DNA of 64,000 bases from Psococerastis gibbosa (Eukaryota; Arthropoda; Insecta; Psocodea; Psocidae), in assembly GCA_963971405.1 (NCBI GenBank), contig OZ020492.1, forward strand, positions 2,542,001-2,606,000, given 5' to 3'. Made by a program: the position numbers and the translations under genes. Positions 23,528 to 34,440 of this stretch are shown in pieces (the stretch's first letter is position 1; each line of letters opens with the position of its first letter). The notes beneath the pieces were generated by a model, which worked only from the letters and a program-made list of their open reading frames with translations, did not search any database and was not told the origin of the DNA.

Positions 23528-24258
23528 TCGTCGATTTCCGGGCAAACTACTCGGGCGATATTGATGAAATTACTCGGTGGATTTGAGTGAAATTTGGCAT
23601 GTAGGTTCACAAAAATCATACCCCGGGACCATTTTATTTTTATTTTGGGCTAACTCAATTTCGGGGGTTTTTTTCTCAAAAAACTAAAAAAATACGTCTA
23701 AAAAAATTATTTCCCAAAAACGGCTCCAACGATTTCTTTTAAATTCACTTATATTGTAGTTGTTGTTAATGTTGATAAAATGCGGGGGGTTGCTTGCCCC
23801 TTGATAGTTTTCTTCCGGGGGTAAAAAAATAAAAATGACTAAATTTTAATGAAAAATGACTAAAAAATAATTTTTCTGGGAAAACTTTCTATCGATGATT
23901 TCTACCTTCAGGCATGTTTTAGGTGTTAAATTGAGTAACGAAACCAGCCAGGTTGCTTTCCCAAAAAACTATTTGGTTTGGTGCAAAAAATTATTTTTTG
24001 AAAAAATGATAGAAAATTCGCGCTCAAATGCATTGCGTGCTCTGCCGTTATTGCTGTGTGGTAATGTGTTGGTCAGACCTATCTAGAATTTACCTCACCA
24101 CCAGTGACGAGTGACGTGAGTTGGACAACCCCCCCCCCCCCGTGATATCAAAAATTTAACCATAAGAAAATGATTTACCATGAAATTACTCATTTTCTCT
24201 ATCTACTAATTTTGATAAATTGGAAAGCATACTCGAGTAAACTCGGACCGGTTCTTTA
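23357..24258 (+). repeat. TCTG element, full-length copy 2
   Basis: Starts TTGCTTTCCAATTTATACG, then a (TCTG) run of about ten units at 23485-23526, CGATTTCCGGGCAAACTACT, GGGCTAACTCAATTT, and ends at ATTGGAAAGCATACTCGAG and GGACCGGTTCTTTA. GCTTTCCAATTT near the start is inverted near the end. A 63-codon frame at 23895 is partly shared with 58573 but looks incidental. Confidence 0.85.
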
Positions 24259-24517
24259 AATGGGAACGGAACATAAAATACGATTTTCTTTAAATAAGCT
24301 TACCGGTACACGTTTTTGAAAATCACCACAAAAATATACCTCAAGCATCTGCCCGTGCCCGGACACATCTCGTGCGCGGACACCTCTCGCGCGCGAACTG
24401 CTTGGTCTGCCCTATGGTTAATCCGCCACTGAATACTTCTCATGAGCCCTACTGTGGGAAAAGAATTTATACAGCTTAGTCGTATCCCTGACAATGTTTA
24501 TTATGGGTCTTTACGAT

Positions 24518-24752
24518 TTAACGATATATTCCCCGACTAATTCGAAGCCAGACATCATCATCCCCAATTTCGGCGTCACTGGCCATGTCTTGTTTGTTTG
24601 TTATGACAAAGCCTGCAATTTGTACAAGGCCCCCTATTGGGTTTACCACGTATGATTCACTCGGAGAAGTTTTTGCGCCACTTTCAGAGGTCAACCCCAC
24701 CTGAGTTATTCTTGCAGGTTCCCACAGGTATAAAGTGACCGCCTTGGTGTGA
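24518..24752 (-). pseudogene. possible coding remnant of unknown family
   Basis: A minus-strand frame of about 75 codons ends at TAA (24518-24520) and has protein-like composition: hydrophobic stretches such as GGLVQIAGFVIT alternate with acidic ones such as DAEIGDDDVWLRIS. It can be read upstream as AVTLYLWEPARITQ. No ATG start is needed if it is an exon or a retrotransposed piece. I do not recognise the family and see no splice sites I trust. It could be chance. Confidence 0.3.
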
Positions 24753-24957
24753 GGTCCTTCTTAGTATTAAGCGGCAAATTAGCCCCAGAAAGGCTCGTTT
24801 TGGTTGACGCCGACATGCGCTGACCTTTCAAGTATTGTTTTGTAATATATTGGGGTTAAATAAATGATGCGTGACCAAATTGTTTGGGGGTTTATTTACT
24901 AAAGAAGTATTTACTTGCAGGTTTCACAGCCGTGGGAAGTGAAGTAATGCATTGCAT

Positions 24958-25200
24958 TCCCTTGGCTCGTTTCTGTGCCTGGTTATGTCGAGCTAACACC
25001 TGTGTCAATGTCAATAGTAAGCATGCCTGAGCATCCCCATTGTCACTCGTAGTCGGCGTGGGTTGACGTCGAGGTGTGAACCAGTTTGTTAATGGCTATA
25101 AAATCATTCGGAAGCAATATACCTATAAAGCCCAAACACCAATGGGGTCGTTGGCAGAGCAAGGTTCAATGGGACACACTACAGGTAGGCCTTCGTTCAC
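24958..25200 (-). repeat. family-4 dispersed repeat, decayed copy
   Basis: Shares TGCCAACGACCCCATTGG and the GTAGTCGGCGTGGGTTGACG block (minus-strand homologue of CAACCTACACCGGCTACAAG) with other copies. Confidence 0.55.
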
Positions 25201-25918
25201 AAAAAGCCTATCAGTAACGATAGTAATAATTACTTGCCCTTTTCCTTTTTGTGGGGGAGCCAAAAATTTCCTTCTGAGTTAATACAAGAAAGTTCTATAC
25301 AGGAAAGTTTTACTTGGTTGAGAACTAAACTATGTATGGAAGGTCGAGGTTTGAGACTCATCATAATAGGCATATTAGGCCCTGGGTCCACCCAACCCTG
25401 ACGTAGGAGAAACCCACGGCTACCGGGCATACGACTGACCACAACATCCTCATAAAAGAAATAAATGCAATGTAGGAAAAGGCTGTAGGCAAAAAAAAGA
25501 CCGAAGGGGATCGCGCCTGCGTCCACAAAACCTGATTATTATTTTGCCACCCATTTGTTAAACAGGGGGGCCCGGGGGTCACCCTCGAAGGAATTTTTTT
25601 ATTACAATATAGTAGGCGAGAAATAATGGCTTTTTACTAATTTTGACAGCGGTAAAGCGTAAATTTTTCATACAAAGACACATTAATTCAAGTTCTAACT
25701 AGGAAAGCCCGGGGGGGAAAATTTGTGAAAATGTAGTCGAGAAATAATGGGTAGCTGGTATGTATTTCTACAATAATTATGTACTGTTAAGAATTTACAG
25801 ACGAAGACTAATCGATATTACTAAAAAAATCATCCCGGGGATTTTTTTTCTTGAAAGTTTAAAACACCACGAAAAATTCGGAGATGACGCAACTGCGAGT
25901 ACCTGGGACCAGTTGGTG

Positions 25919-26041
25919 CAGGGACGGATCCAGCCCATTTTTGGGGGGGGGGGGTAGTTGTGGGTCAAAATACGGAAAACACATGTAAGATCGATTAAAT
26001 CAGGACATAATAAATTAATTTTCAATTTATTTACCAAATTT
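25919..26041. mobile_element. MITE family C, right end missing
   Basis: Starts CAGGGACGGATCCAGCCC and runs to TTTACCAAATTTT, then joins abruptly to a LINE fragment at 26042. The missing poly-C right end means the LINE insertion or a deletion removed it. Confidence 0.75.
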
Positions 26042-26306
26042 TGCGAAGAATGGAGAACTGCTGCAATGGTTTGGCCACGTCCAAAGAATGAATGAGAATG
26101 GGACCACGCGGAGGTTGGCGGAAGCTAGGCCACAAGGCAGGAAAACCATCGGCAGACCGAGGACAACCCTTGAGGGAAGAGTCAAACAACTCGCCGGAGC
26201 AAGAGGGAAAACAATGGCCGAGCTGAAGACGCTAGCGTCCGATCGGGGCGCGTATAATAAGAAATGGATCCGGGGCGGCCCCATGACGCTGCGCACGCGG
26301 CACTAG
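26042..26306 (+). pseudogene. LINE type 2 3' end: reverse-transcriptase ORF C-terminus
   Basis: An open frame from the junction to TAG at 26304-26306 gives about 87 residues: QWFGHVQRM, then RRLAEARPQGRK, GRPRTTLEGRVKQLAG and LASDRGAYNKKWIRG. The WFGHVxRM and GRPRxxxE..R..W pattern is the usual tail of non-LTR retrotransposon ORF2. It is 5' truncated, as expected for LINE insertions. A GAAGAGAAGAGGAAGAAGG 3' UTR follows. Related decayed copies are at 45598 and 53085 (both minus). Confidence 0.85.
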
Positions 26307-26364
26307 AAGAGAAGAGGAAGAAGGATTTTTTGGACATTATTAGTATTGTTTACGGATGAATCTT

Positions 26365-26525
26365 AAATAAATAAGGACTTTTTGTTGTTTCCATTACTAA
26401 GCCAACCTAGCGGAGTTAGGGCTATAAAGCCCTCTCTTACACTCAACTAGGAAGGCCCGGGACCACCTGCTTTACATGCCCTCCGAAGCATGGCCCGAAA
26501 ATGTAGCTAGTGTGGGACTCGAATC
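26365..26525 (-). repeat. SINE family 1, truncated
   Basis: Body and tail of SINE family 1; stops inside the B box at GATTCGAGTCCCACAC, so the A-box half is lost. A family-4 repeat abuts it. Confidence 0.8.
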
Positions 26526-26527
26526 TT

Positions 26528-26642
26528 GACCATTGGCAAACTGGTACAAGTCCTCAATGTCAACCTACACCTGCTACAGGCGGTAATGGACAAGTTGAGA
26601 GAAGCTCACCATGATTTCCCCAAGTACGGGAACGAGTCAAAA
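26528..26642 (+). repeat. family-4 dispersed repeat, fragment
   Basis: CATTGGCAAACTGGTACAAG, CAACCTACACCTGCTACAGG and GGTAATGGACAAG match the family. Confidence 0.6.
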
Positions 26643-26908
26643 ACGTTTACTTAATTGTAACTATTGAAAAACATCCATAAAATTGCTATCATAAAACCTC
26701 GCTCAATACAAGAATTTAAATGGCTTTTGTTCTGTTTTTAGGTGAATACCTGCAGTATATTGTCTATACCCGGATGGGCATTGAAAGTGGCTGTAAAAAA
26801 TCGAAATAGATATGTAGCTAATTTTGCAGTCTGTATTACAGGTACGTATACGTGGACAGGCACCTTGGTAATAAAATACCTGGTAACGCGTGTTCCGAAG
26901 TGGGGGCC

Positions 26909-26967
26909 ACACAAGATGAACCAACTGCAAGTTGGTAAGTAGATACCACTACACCGCTTTGTCATGT
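26909..26967 (-). repeat. tRNA-like sequence
   Basis: Minus strand carries GCGGTGTAGTGGTATCTACT and CAGTTGGTTCATCTTG, at tRNA-like spacing. The B box is imperfect. Candidate SINE head or tRNA relic. Confidence 0.35.
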
Positions 26968-27408
26968 CCAAATTTCCCTGTTAGACAATATTTTCAGCCT
27001 TGTCTCTAAATACTTCGCCATCAGGGTATCAGTTGACAATCAATTTGTTTGTAAACACTTGTTCGAAATGGCCTATTACAATGTGTCGACGCCCTATTCG
27101 ATGATTTGTTGTGTTGCAGTTGAAAAGTTTGTTTTTATGGTTATTTTGGCAGTGTTTAAATCATTTGCAAATGGTATTTGTTTAAAGGTGCATTCGCGGC
27201 ACGTCCGATTGTGTCATTTTAAAGATAGACGTACCCGATATTTTCATTATGTACAATTTTTTTAATGACTTTTAGTGACCGCCAGTGTCATCAGGGTTTA
27301 TGATGTCAACCGATCTAAGTTCTAGCCTAGCAACAGTGGCGTAGCCAGATTTTTTTTTTGGGGGGTGCGGTTTTCAGGGAACGTCAATATGCAACATTTT
27401 AATTACAA

Positions 27409-27600
27409 AGGCTTTCACGGCCGGAGTTACTTTACGAATTAGTATAATCCGGGTTGATAGGCCGTATTCGTTCTGAAAGCGTACTTCCAAACTTTTCGCC
27501 AACATCTGCCGTCGACATCTTCAGTGAAACATTTGGAAGTACCCTTTTAGAACGGCCACGGCCTATTATCCCGGGTTCTACTAATTCGTTTGCCCACTTA
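27409..27600. repeat. foldback family copy 2
   Basis: Opens AAAGGCTTTCACGGCCGGAG, the inverse of the right end of the 1185 element. Contains AACATCTGCCGTCGACATCT with TTCAGTG and AATCCGGGTTGATAGGCCGT, matching the palindrome arm, then partly returns in inverse. Confidence 0.75.
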
Positions 27601-27892
27601 TGAGTACTACGAACGACACGAATTGCCCGTATGAATCTAATTGAATGTTACCTTGTCTCAGGAGTGCAAGGCAATTAAAAAGGTAACCACGCCACTAAAT
27701 AAGCGACCACTGGCACTGTCTTGTCCTGGGGTTCGGCCCCGAAGGCGGAGGAACTCAATGAAGAGTTATAAGGGTGCAGACGCCACTGCATTAAAATTCC
27801 GTACAGTCAGCATCACGACTAAGTACATTTGAAACTCTACTGCATACTTGACTTTTTGGGGAGTCCGATGTACGTAATCTACGTGTCTACTT

Positions 27893-27945
27893 TTGCCATG
27901 ATGATCGCCGATTTTCGATAGAAGAGGCATTCAAAGAAGAAGAAG
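27893..27945 (+). repeat. LINE type 1, extreme 3' end
   Basis: CATGATGATCGCCGATTTTC followed by GATAGAAGAGGCATTCAAAG matches the end of the LINE at 30210-30268 (ATGATGTTCGCCAATCTTCG, AGAAGCATTCAAA). Only the last codons and 3' UTR remain. Confidence 0.6.
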
Positions 27946-28108
27946 TAATAATATATCGATACCCTAATAAGACAACCGCTTAACCTAAAGAAAAAAACCG
28001 GAAATGAGTTGTTGGTATTCTCGTGATCTTGAAAAAATCCTCTACCGACTGGCAACCGACAAAAAAAAAATGAAATCCTGAAATATATCGCTGAAATAGA
28101 AAAGAAGG

Positions 28109-28298
28109 CATGGCCGTGCCGAGGGGGGTCGTCCAAGGGGTCCGGACCCCCCCCCCCCCCCTCACCCCCGGAATACTTTTTTTATGTAAACCTGTATTGT
28201 TTGAAGAATTCATCCATTACTTCATTAATAAATTACTTGGAAAAACCTTTTGGACCCTCCCCCCCCTCCCCCGGAATCTAAACCAGGGCACGGCCTTG
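28109..28298. mobile_element. G-tract MITE, family G
   Basis: Ends CATGGCCGTGCCGAGG and GGGCACGGCCTTG are inverted repeats; core TGTAAACCTGTATTGTTTGA is shared with 13478. No clear target duplication. Confidence 0.65.
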
Positions 28299-28415
28299 CT
28301 CCAAGATGCTTGATTTGGCGCGAAAATAGCAATAACTCCAGCAGTAAACAAAGAAAATGTTATCACAATTTTTATGATACATTGACTATGCTTAGAAAAA
28401 GATTAGTATTAATGG

Positions 28416-28655
28416 AATCTGGTACGGATCGGTGTCCGAGAAGCTCCTCTCTGTGAGTGTGGAGATCAGGAGGGCACTCCGGACCACATAACTTTTGAGT
28501 GCCCCCTCTACAGCCGGGAGAGGACAGAGCTAATTAGCAGGTCGCAGGACGAGGGGAAGTTGCCGCCATTCACATATATGGATGTGCTCCAGGACTTGGA
28601 CGGCGAGGTTTTGAAGGGGGTGGTCCGCTTCCTGGAGGGTATCGGTTTTGTTTAA
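28416..28655 (+). pseudogene. LINE type 4 3' end: zinc-knuckle C-terminus
   Basis: Open frame to TAA (28653-28655). It reads RIGVREAPLCECGDQEGTPD, then HITFECPLYSRERTEL and a C-terminal VLKGVVRFLEGIGFV. The CxCG-x(n)-H-x(4)-C spacing is the CCHC-like knuckle ending ORF2 in several Jockey/R1-type LINEs. No upstream RT domain is present, so the copy is 5' truncated; the frame is still intact, suggesting recent insertion. Confidence 0.85.
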
Positions 28656-28750
28656 TTCTTCTGAAAATGCACAATTTTGGAGTTAAGTGGTTTGCTAATT
28701 AGGGTATCGATATGGAACTTAGATCAGTCAGTGCTCCGGGGTGGTATGCT

Positions 28751-28928
28751 CAGGCCTGCACCAAGGATTTAATTTGGGGGGGGGGGGCAAGAACAATTTT
28801 TTTTATAAATAATAGGTACATCCGTAGCGATTTTAGTAGTTTTAGCTAAAACTCTTACATTATTTATTATTTTTATCAAATTTAGGGGGGCATGACCCCC
28901 TTGCCCCCCCCCCTTGGGTACGGGCCTG
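28751..28928. mobile_element. hAT-like MITE
   Basis: Ends CAGGCCTGCACCAAGG and CCTTGGGTACGGGCCTG; flanks GGTATGCT and TGTATACT match 6 of 8. Inner poly-G and GGCATGACCCCCTTG blocks. Confidence 0.7.
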
Positions 28929-29447
28929 TGTATACTGGCCTCTCGTAAATGTCTTTTCTCCAACTGCCCTACCTGCAGAGGCTTTCTAAAAAGTTAAATT
29001 GTTGTTGTTGTTACATGATAATATACGATATTGAAAGTAGAGATAAGTTGATACTGATACAGTGAATTGTCAGTGATACACGACCCTAACTAGAAATGAG
29101 AAGTGCCCCCACCCCCTCCCTCCCTTGATCTCTCCTAGCCTTCTACCCCATCCCCCACCCTTTCCACCCCTAGTAGAGGGACAAAAGAGTTGCCATCTAG
29201 CCATGACATTGTTTGACTGGTTTAAGCGGTGATTCGTTCCACAGCTTGCAATAATGTCACACCATCAGCCTTCACATTTACACTTCTCAAATTCTTCAAA
29301 TTGTTTCTTATAGGGTGATTGGGGGTGATCCCCATATCACTCTGTTTAAATCGTTTCAAAAAAACGGCTTAAATTGATGTCATCTGTACAGTTAAGGGCA
29401 AAAATCATGAAAAAGACTTGCCCAGCAGTATCACCAATATATTCGAC

Positions 29448-29627
29448 AGTTTTTTTTTTTTTAAGATTAATCGCATAAAAACAATTTAATGAATGTATCC
29501 GATTGACCTCTTCAGTCGTCTCTGCAGGTTAGTACCCGTGTTGAGTTACGGCACGTCTCCGATTGCATGGCGTGTAAAGACTGGCACAAGTGCTAGCACG
29601 TTACCACCTGGCCATCGAAGTAGATTA
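29448..29627 (-). repeat. SINE family 2
   Basis: On the minus strand: TGGCCAGGTGGTAACGTGCT (resembles a tRNA A box), ATCGGAGACGTGCCGTAACT, GAGGTCAATCGGATACATTC and a poly-A tail (poly-T at 29451). Copies also at 30905, 51908, 59846, 60721 and 62119. A clear B box is not seen, so tRNA origin is an inference. Confidence 0.85.
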
Positions 29628-29666
29628 CCTTTTTTCTATGGATATCTTATTATTTTTAAAGCAGAT

Positions 29667-29840
29667 CAAGGCTGTAGCCAGAATGTTTTCGGGGGGGGGG
29701 GGTCCATCTGACGTCCCAACAAAAGCACTTCGTGTAAAAACAAGCCAACAAACGTAACCTCAATATATTTAAAACAGTGTACGCTTCAAATATTTCAGGG
29801 GGGGGGGGTCCAGACCCCCTGGACCTCCCCTCTGGCTACG
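29667..29840. mobile_element. MITE family D
   Basis: Starts CAAGGCTGTAGCCAGAATG and ends CTCTGGCTACG; flanks AAGCAGAT and AAACAGAT match 7 of 8. Inner TCCATCTGACGTC and CAATATATTTAAAAC as at 16982. Confidence 0.75.
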
Positions 29841-29949
29841 AAACAGATGGTGAATTCTGAGTTTTAAAAATTGAGACTTAGGTAAGGCTGCTGCCTCCCC
29901 CCTCCCCGAAATGAATTTCTGGCTACGGGCCTAGCTTCCCAATTCTTGG

Positions 29950-30268
29950 CAATGTTGTGTCCCTAGTGCTGTCGTTCTGAGGTCAATGGATACAGAAGTC
30001 AAGTTGCTGCTGACGGTTAAGAAACGGAAACTAACATACTTCGGCCATGTGATGAGGAACGGAAAGTATTGCCTTCTGTACGAGTAATAATCCAAGAGAA
30101 GACAGAATTAAGGACTCCCGGCGGAAGAATATTCTGTTTGAAAAACCTGAGGCAGCGGTTTGGCAAGAGCACGACTTCCCTTTTCAGAGTAGCAGTTTCC
30201 TAGATACAAATGGCCATGATGTTCGCCAATCTTCGATCGAAGAAGCATTCAAATTTATTTCTTGGGGG
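29950..30268 (+). pseudogene. LINE type 1 3' end: reverse-transcriptase ORF C-terminus, broken
   Basis: One frame reads RSMDTEVKLLLTVKKRK, then LTYFGHVMRNGKYCLL, before a stop. After frame changes come the GGRRIFCLKNLRQRF-like and MAMMFANLR-like words typical of this LINE tail. The FGHVMRN word is a hallmark of a common animal non-LTR element. Stops and shifts show it is dead. Confidence 0.8.
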
Positions 30269-30900
30269 GTTCAGCAACCGTTCACCCGCCCCCTTTCAGA
30301 AGAAAAATGAAGAAGTATACGAACCCTACGCCCAAGCAAGATTGGCTGTAAACAAAAATTAAACGAAATACAGTAGTATTACTATTGGCAATCATTCATA
30401 TTGTTTATGAACCCATGGAAATATAACAAGCTTCCATTGTTGGCCATTTTACGAATGCATAGGTCGTGTAAAGATCTATAAAATCTCTACAGGGGGATAA
30501 ATCTATTAAGCAATTGTAGGTAGCACTGAAATACCTATTACATATAAGTGAGGTGTCATAAGGAGACCTAATCTTAGTCAAGGCATTTGTCGGTGCAGAA
30601 AAATAACAATAATAATAAACATGTTATTTCCATCACAGGTATGAGTAGGCTGATACTTAAGAAATATTCTACTGCTATATATATTGGAAGGCTTCCAGTA
30701 GGCTGGCTAAACGAGCTACTTTACGCTAACACTGAAGAGAATGGTATATAAATTATTCTTGAATGACATAAAATCTACTACTCAATCCTGAAAATAAATA
30801 CGACTTACGAGGACTCTCTTGTGACCGAATTAGGCTACCTATTTCAATATACCTGTATATTATTATTGCCCATTAAAAATCGTGCCCTACGCCAATGTAC

Positions 30901-30904
<4 letters not shown>

Positions 30905-30941
<37 letters not shown>

Positions 30942-31092
30942 TAAATCGCATACAAACAATTTAATGAATGTATCCGATTGACCTTTTCAGTCGCCTCTGT
31001 AAGTTAATACCCGTACGACACGTCTCTGTCTCCAATTGTATGGCGTGTAAAGACTCGCACAAGTGCAAGTACGTTACCACCTGGCCATCGAA
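30905..31092 (-). repeat. SINE family 2 with long poly-A tail
   Basis: Poly-T of about 30 at 30905-30936 (poly-A on the element strand) precedes ATTTAATGAATGTATCCGAT, and the element ends GTTACCACCTGGCCATCGA. It abuts the pentamer-tailed repeat at 31093. Confidence 0.88.
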
Positions 31093-31330
31093 ATGAAATG
31101 AAAACGGCTTTATTGAAAATGAACAAAAGGCGAAAAATAAGACGAACTTGTCTTGTTTTGTCTTGTCATGTTTTCATGCTAACCTTAAAAAACTAATACA
31201 TTGTTTTATTGAAGAATGGCTTAAATCAAATAGAGAAGAAAAGAAAAAGAGAGGAAGAGTGAAAAAAGAAGGATACAATATCTACGGGGGGGGGGGGGGA
31301 GGGATCAATTGTCATCGCCATTACTAGACC
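31093..31330 (-). repeat. retroposon-like repeat with (TTTCA)n tail, copy 2
   Basis: AATGAAATGAAAACGGCTTT then AACAAAAGGCGAAAAATAAG, TGTTTTCATGCTAACCTTA and the terminal poly-G at 31287-31300 match 2402-2645. Confidence 0.75.
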
Positions 31331-31755
31331 GGAGAGAGTCTCAAGCGTGATCTAAGATATATTTAGCCACCCCCAGCTATACTTGTCGACACCCCCCCCC
31401 CCCCAGGACTTTCACGGAAATAAAACAAAATTGATTAAAAAAATTAAATAAATAAAGTAATAATTAAAAATGCAAAAGTTTTTTTCGTAGAGAATAGCAA
31501 TATATATTTTTTTTCAGCGCAAAATTTCGACAATTATAATGTATTATGTTGGAAATTTCAGAGTTTCGGACTGTTCTTTTGTCAATTTTTATTTTTAAAT
31601 CTGCACTTCAATCATGGATATTAATATCTTACAGTTTTGGGGTTCTAAACCTCCACCTAGCCCCCCCCCCCCCCCGGATCGGACAACTAGGGGCACGTAA
31701 CTTCTTATTTTATCTCTATATTAATTAAGAGTAAATGGGAGAAGTCGAATTAGTC

Positions 31756-31985
31756 TTACAAAATCGTACGAGCTTACTTACTTACTTACGTACTTACTAT
31801 ACTACTATACTTACTTACTATACTTACTTACTATACATACTTACTTACGTACTTACTTACTACTTACGTGTCTGGGTCTACAACATGTTGATCCAAAACA
31901 CTGCGGCCTGGATGGCCTTGTCATTATTGGCATCTGAAAGATCTGTCTGGGACACAGATTAATTCTGCTAGTCTGGTATCATAAG
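31756..31985 (-). pseudogene. LINE type 5 3' end with (TAAG)n tail, short
   Basis: The minus strand encodes a remnant of VSQTDLSDANDKAIQAA followed by an expanded, impure TAAG/AAGT tandem tail (31770-31870). It matches the longer copy at 35360-35606. Tandem tetramer tails are usual for several non-LTR families. Confidence 0.75.
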
Positions 31986-32101
31986 TGGTAAGGAGACATT
32001 ACGGCAAAAAAATCGTGATAACTCAAAATCATGATTTTGGCGCTTATTTCCAAGCTTCAATTTTTAGCTTCTAATCGACAGATTTTCACACTAAATATTA
32101 T

Positions 32102-32615
32102 GGGTCTTCATAAATCATAGTGTTGGTTTTATCGAGTTATCGAGTTAGATGTGCTATCCAAGTTAACACACAGTCGTGAGTGGATCTCGGGAGTGAGTTA
32201 TCATGCTATATCGAAAACATTTAACTGAGTAAACAACGTGGTAGTAGTCAGACGTTCGTGGCACGGGTTTAAAGTAAGTGGCAGAACTCTATTCCAGTGC
32301 CACATTTGTTTAAATTTTTTGTTCATTTTGGTTATTATAATTTCAAGTATTTACGGTAATTGCTTGTGATAGATTATACAAATAAATGTAAATACTATAA
32401 AATTTTTCAAATCAATCGACAAAAACAAAGATGGCGGCGGTCAAACCTGAGCTATCGATCGCAGCGCAGGTTAAATAGCACGTTAACCAACTTGAAAGTG
32501 CGTTTAGGAAAGCACGCTGGTTAGCTGGTTATCGGGTTATCGGTGTGTTAACTCAGCTTGATATAACACACATAACTAGGTATAACTCGATAACACCAAC
32601 ACTGTGAAGTCCCCT
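32102..32615. mobile_element. 0.5-kb TIR element, copy 1
   Basis: Left GTGTTGGTTTTATCGAGTTA and right ATAACTCGATAACACCAACA are inverted repeats, nested in GGGTCTTCA and TGAAGTCCCC. The core includes GACGTTCGTGGCACGGG and AAGATGGCGGCGGTCAAACC. Copy 2 follows after about 50 bp in the same orientation. Confidence 0.85.
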
Positions 32616-32666
32616 TCTGCAATGGACTGGGTTTAAGACTTTAAGAGAGGAAAAGAGTGCCACATT

Positions 32667-33170
32667 AGGGGTCTTCACAGTGTTCGTGTTATCGAGTTAT
32701 CGAGTTAGATGTGCTATTCAACTTAACACACAATCGTGAGTGGACCTCAGGAGTGAGTTATCATGCTATATCGACAGAGTAAACAACGTGGTAGTAGTCA
32801 GACGTTCGTGGCACGGCTTTAAAGAAAGTGGCAGAACTCTATTCTAGTGCCACATTTGTTTATATTTTTTGTTCATTTTGGTTATTATAATTTTAAGTAT
32901 TTACGGTAATTGCTTGTGATAATTGATTACACAAATAAATTTAAATACTACAAAATTTAAAACTCGTGTTTCAAATCAATCGAAAAAAACAAATATGGCG
33001 GCGGTCAAACCTGAGCTATAGCAAGGTAAATAACACGTTAACCAACTTGGAAGTGGGTTTAGGATAGTACGCTGGTTAGCTGGTTATCGGGTTATCGATG
33101 TGTTAACTTAGCTTGATATAACACACTTAACTAGGTATAACTCGATAACACGAACACTGTGAAGACCCCT
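32667..33170. mobile_element. 0.5-kb TIR element, copy 2
   Basis: Ends AGGGGTCTTCACAGTGTTCG and CGAACACTGTGAAGACCCCT are exact inverses and continue into TGTTATCGAGTTAT. About 504 bp, no ORF. Highly similar to copy 1, so either a local duplication or two recent insertions. The superfamily is undecided: a 3-bp ATT flank on both sides is possible but weak. Confidence 0.88.
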
Positions 33171-33409
33171 ATTAAAAATTAAAAAGTAATAATCAACGGA
33201 GCGAGTTACAGGCATGGTCTTTTCTTGAAAGATATACATGGAGAATTGATATTTGATGAAAAAAGTAATTTAAGTGTATTTTAAGATAGATGGGGTAATG
33301 AAGGCTGCCTTTCAGTGGCGTCATTTTAATTTTGACTTGGGGGGGGGGGGGGAAGAAGTGGTGGTTAATAAAAATAATATATGCATGTATTGAATTTAAA
33401 ATGCAAGTA

Positions 33410-33483
33410 TACGAGGCTTTACAGCCCTAACTCCGCTAGGTTGGCTTAGAAATAGAACAAAAAGTCAATATTTATTTATTTAG
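33410..33483 (+). repeat. SINE family 1, 3' fragment
   Basis: GAGGCTTTACAGCCCTAACT, CCGCTAGGTTGGCTTAGAAA and a TTTATTTATTTA tail. Confidence 0.75.
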
Positions 33484-33574
33484 ATTTTCCCACATCTTCT
33501 TTAATTATTTTTATTTAACTAAGTTAACAGTGACCTATTCTTTTCCGCACCCTCCCCTCTTCTCACTGCTCAAT

Positions 33575-33690
33575 GACACAAAATGAAATGAAATGAATGA
33601 ATGAAATGAAATGAAAAACGTCTTTATATAATTATATTAGGCGAGCTTTAGCCCTGAAGGGCTACTCTGCCAGCTAACCTATTTACAATG
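33575..33690 (-). repeat. (TTTCA)-tailed repeat, second subtype
   Basis: AATGAAATGAAAAACGTCTT then GGCGAGCTTTAGCCCTGAAG and CTCTGCCAGCTAACCTAT; the same block is at 49316-49396. Different body from the 2402 family but the same tail type. Confidence 0.65.
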
Positions 33691-34269
33691 TACAATTAAT
33701 TATATTTTTCACATTATTATCATACGTAACGAGAAGAAATAATAGCAGAAGAAAAGACAGAAATAATAACTGATTCATTCACACCCAAGGAACTGATAAG
33801 GCTGTCCTAAAACTCCCCAATTTATTATCTGCATGTTCTCGTTTCTTCTGGCAAAAGACGCTCCTGAAAATTAATAAAGTCATCAAGTCATCACAAAAGC
33901 AGACTTCGAGATATAGGAATGAAGAATAAATTTGAAAACAATTTGCCTAAATCCATAGTTTATAAGTTGACGAGTTAGCATAAGGTATTCCTGAGTACCT
34001 GTGAGAAACCCACAATGTTAACATTGTGGGGCCCCCTCATATTGGTACTAATGATTCAGCGTTATGCAATTTTTCTTTATTACTGTACCGCAACGAAACT
34101 CATTGTTGTATACGTTTATCACATGAAAATATATACAATATTTAATCATTTAAGTTATGTTACTATGAATACATTCATACATTTGTATTTTTTTGACATT
34201 TTTTTCCATAAAGTAAAATTATATATTTTCGATAGCACGTAGACCCTGTTTTCTGGCCTCGCAGCGGTA

Positions 34270-34440
34270 CAGACAATGGACCCCCCCCCCCTTCCGTTTA
34301 ATCTTCCATATAATTTAAGTTATATTACTATGTACCTTATACTGCTATTACTGCTATTGTTAACATGAAAACTTTAAAGTCTTATTGTTCGCCAATTGTA
34401 TTGTTGCAATAAAGCCGTTATTCAATCATTTATTCAATAT
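34270..34440 (+). repeat. retroposon-like repeat with (TTTCA)n family body, copy 3
   Basis: Contains TTAACATGAAAACTTTAAAG, TCTTATTGTTCGCCAATTGT and CAATAAAGCCGTTATTCA; poly-C at 34281 marks the start. Confidence 0.65.

Noticed and set aside
23895-24086. 63-codon ORF partly shared with 58573-58911
   Set aside because: Shared because both lie in the same TCTG repeat; frames differ in length and ends, so coding is unlikely.
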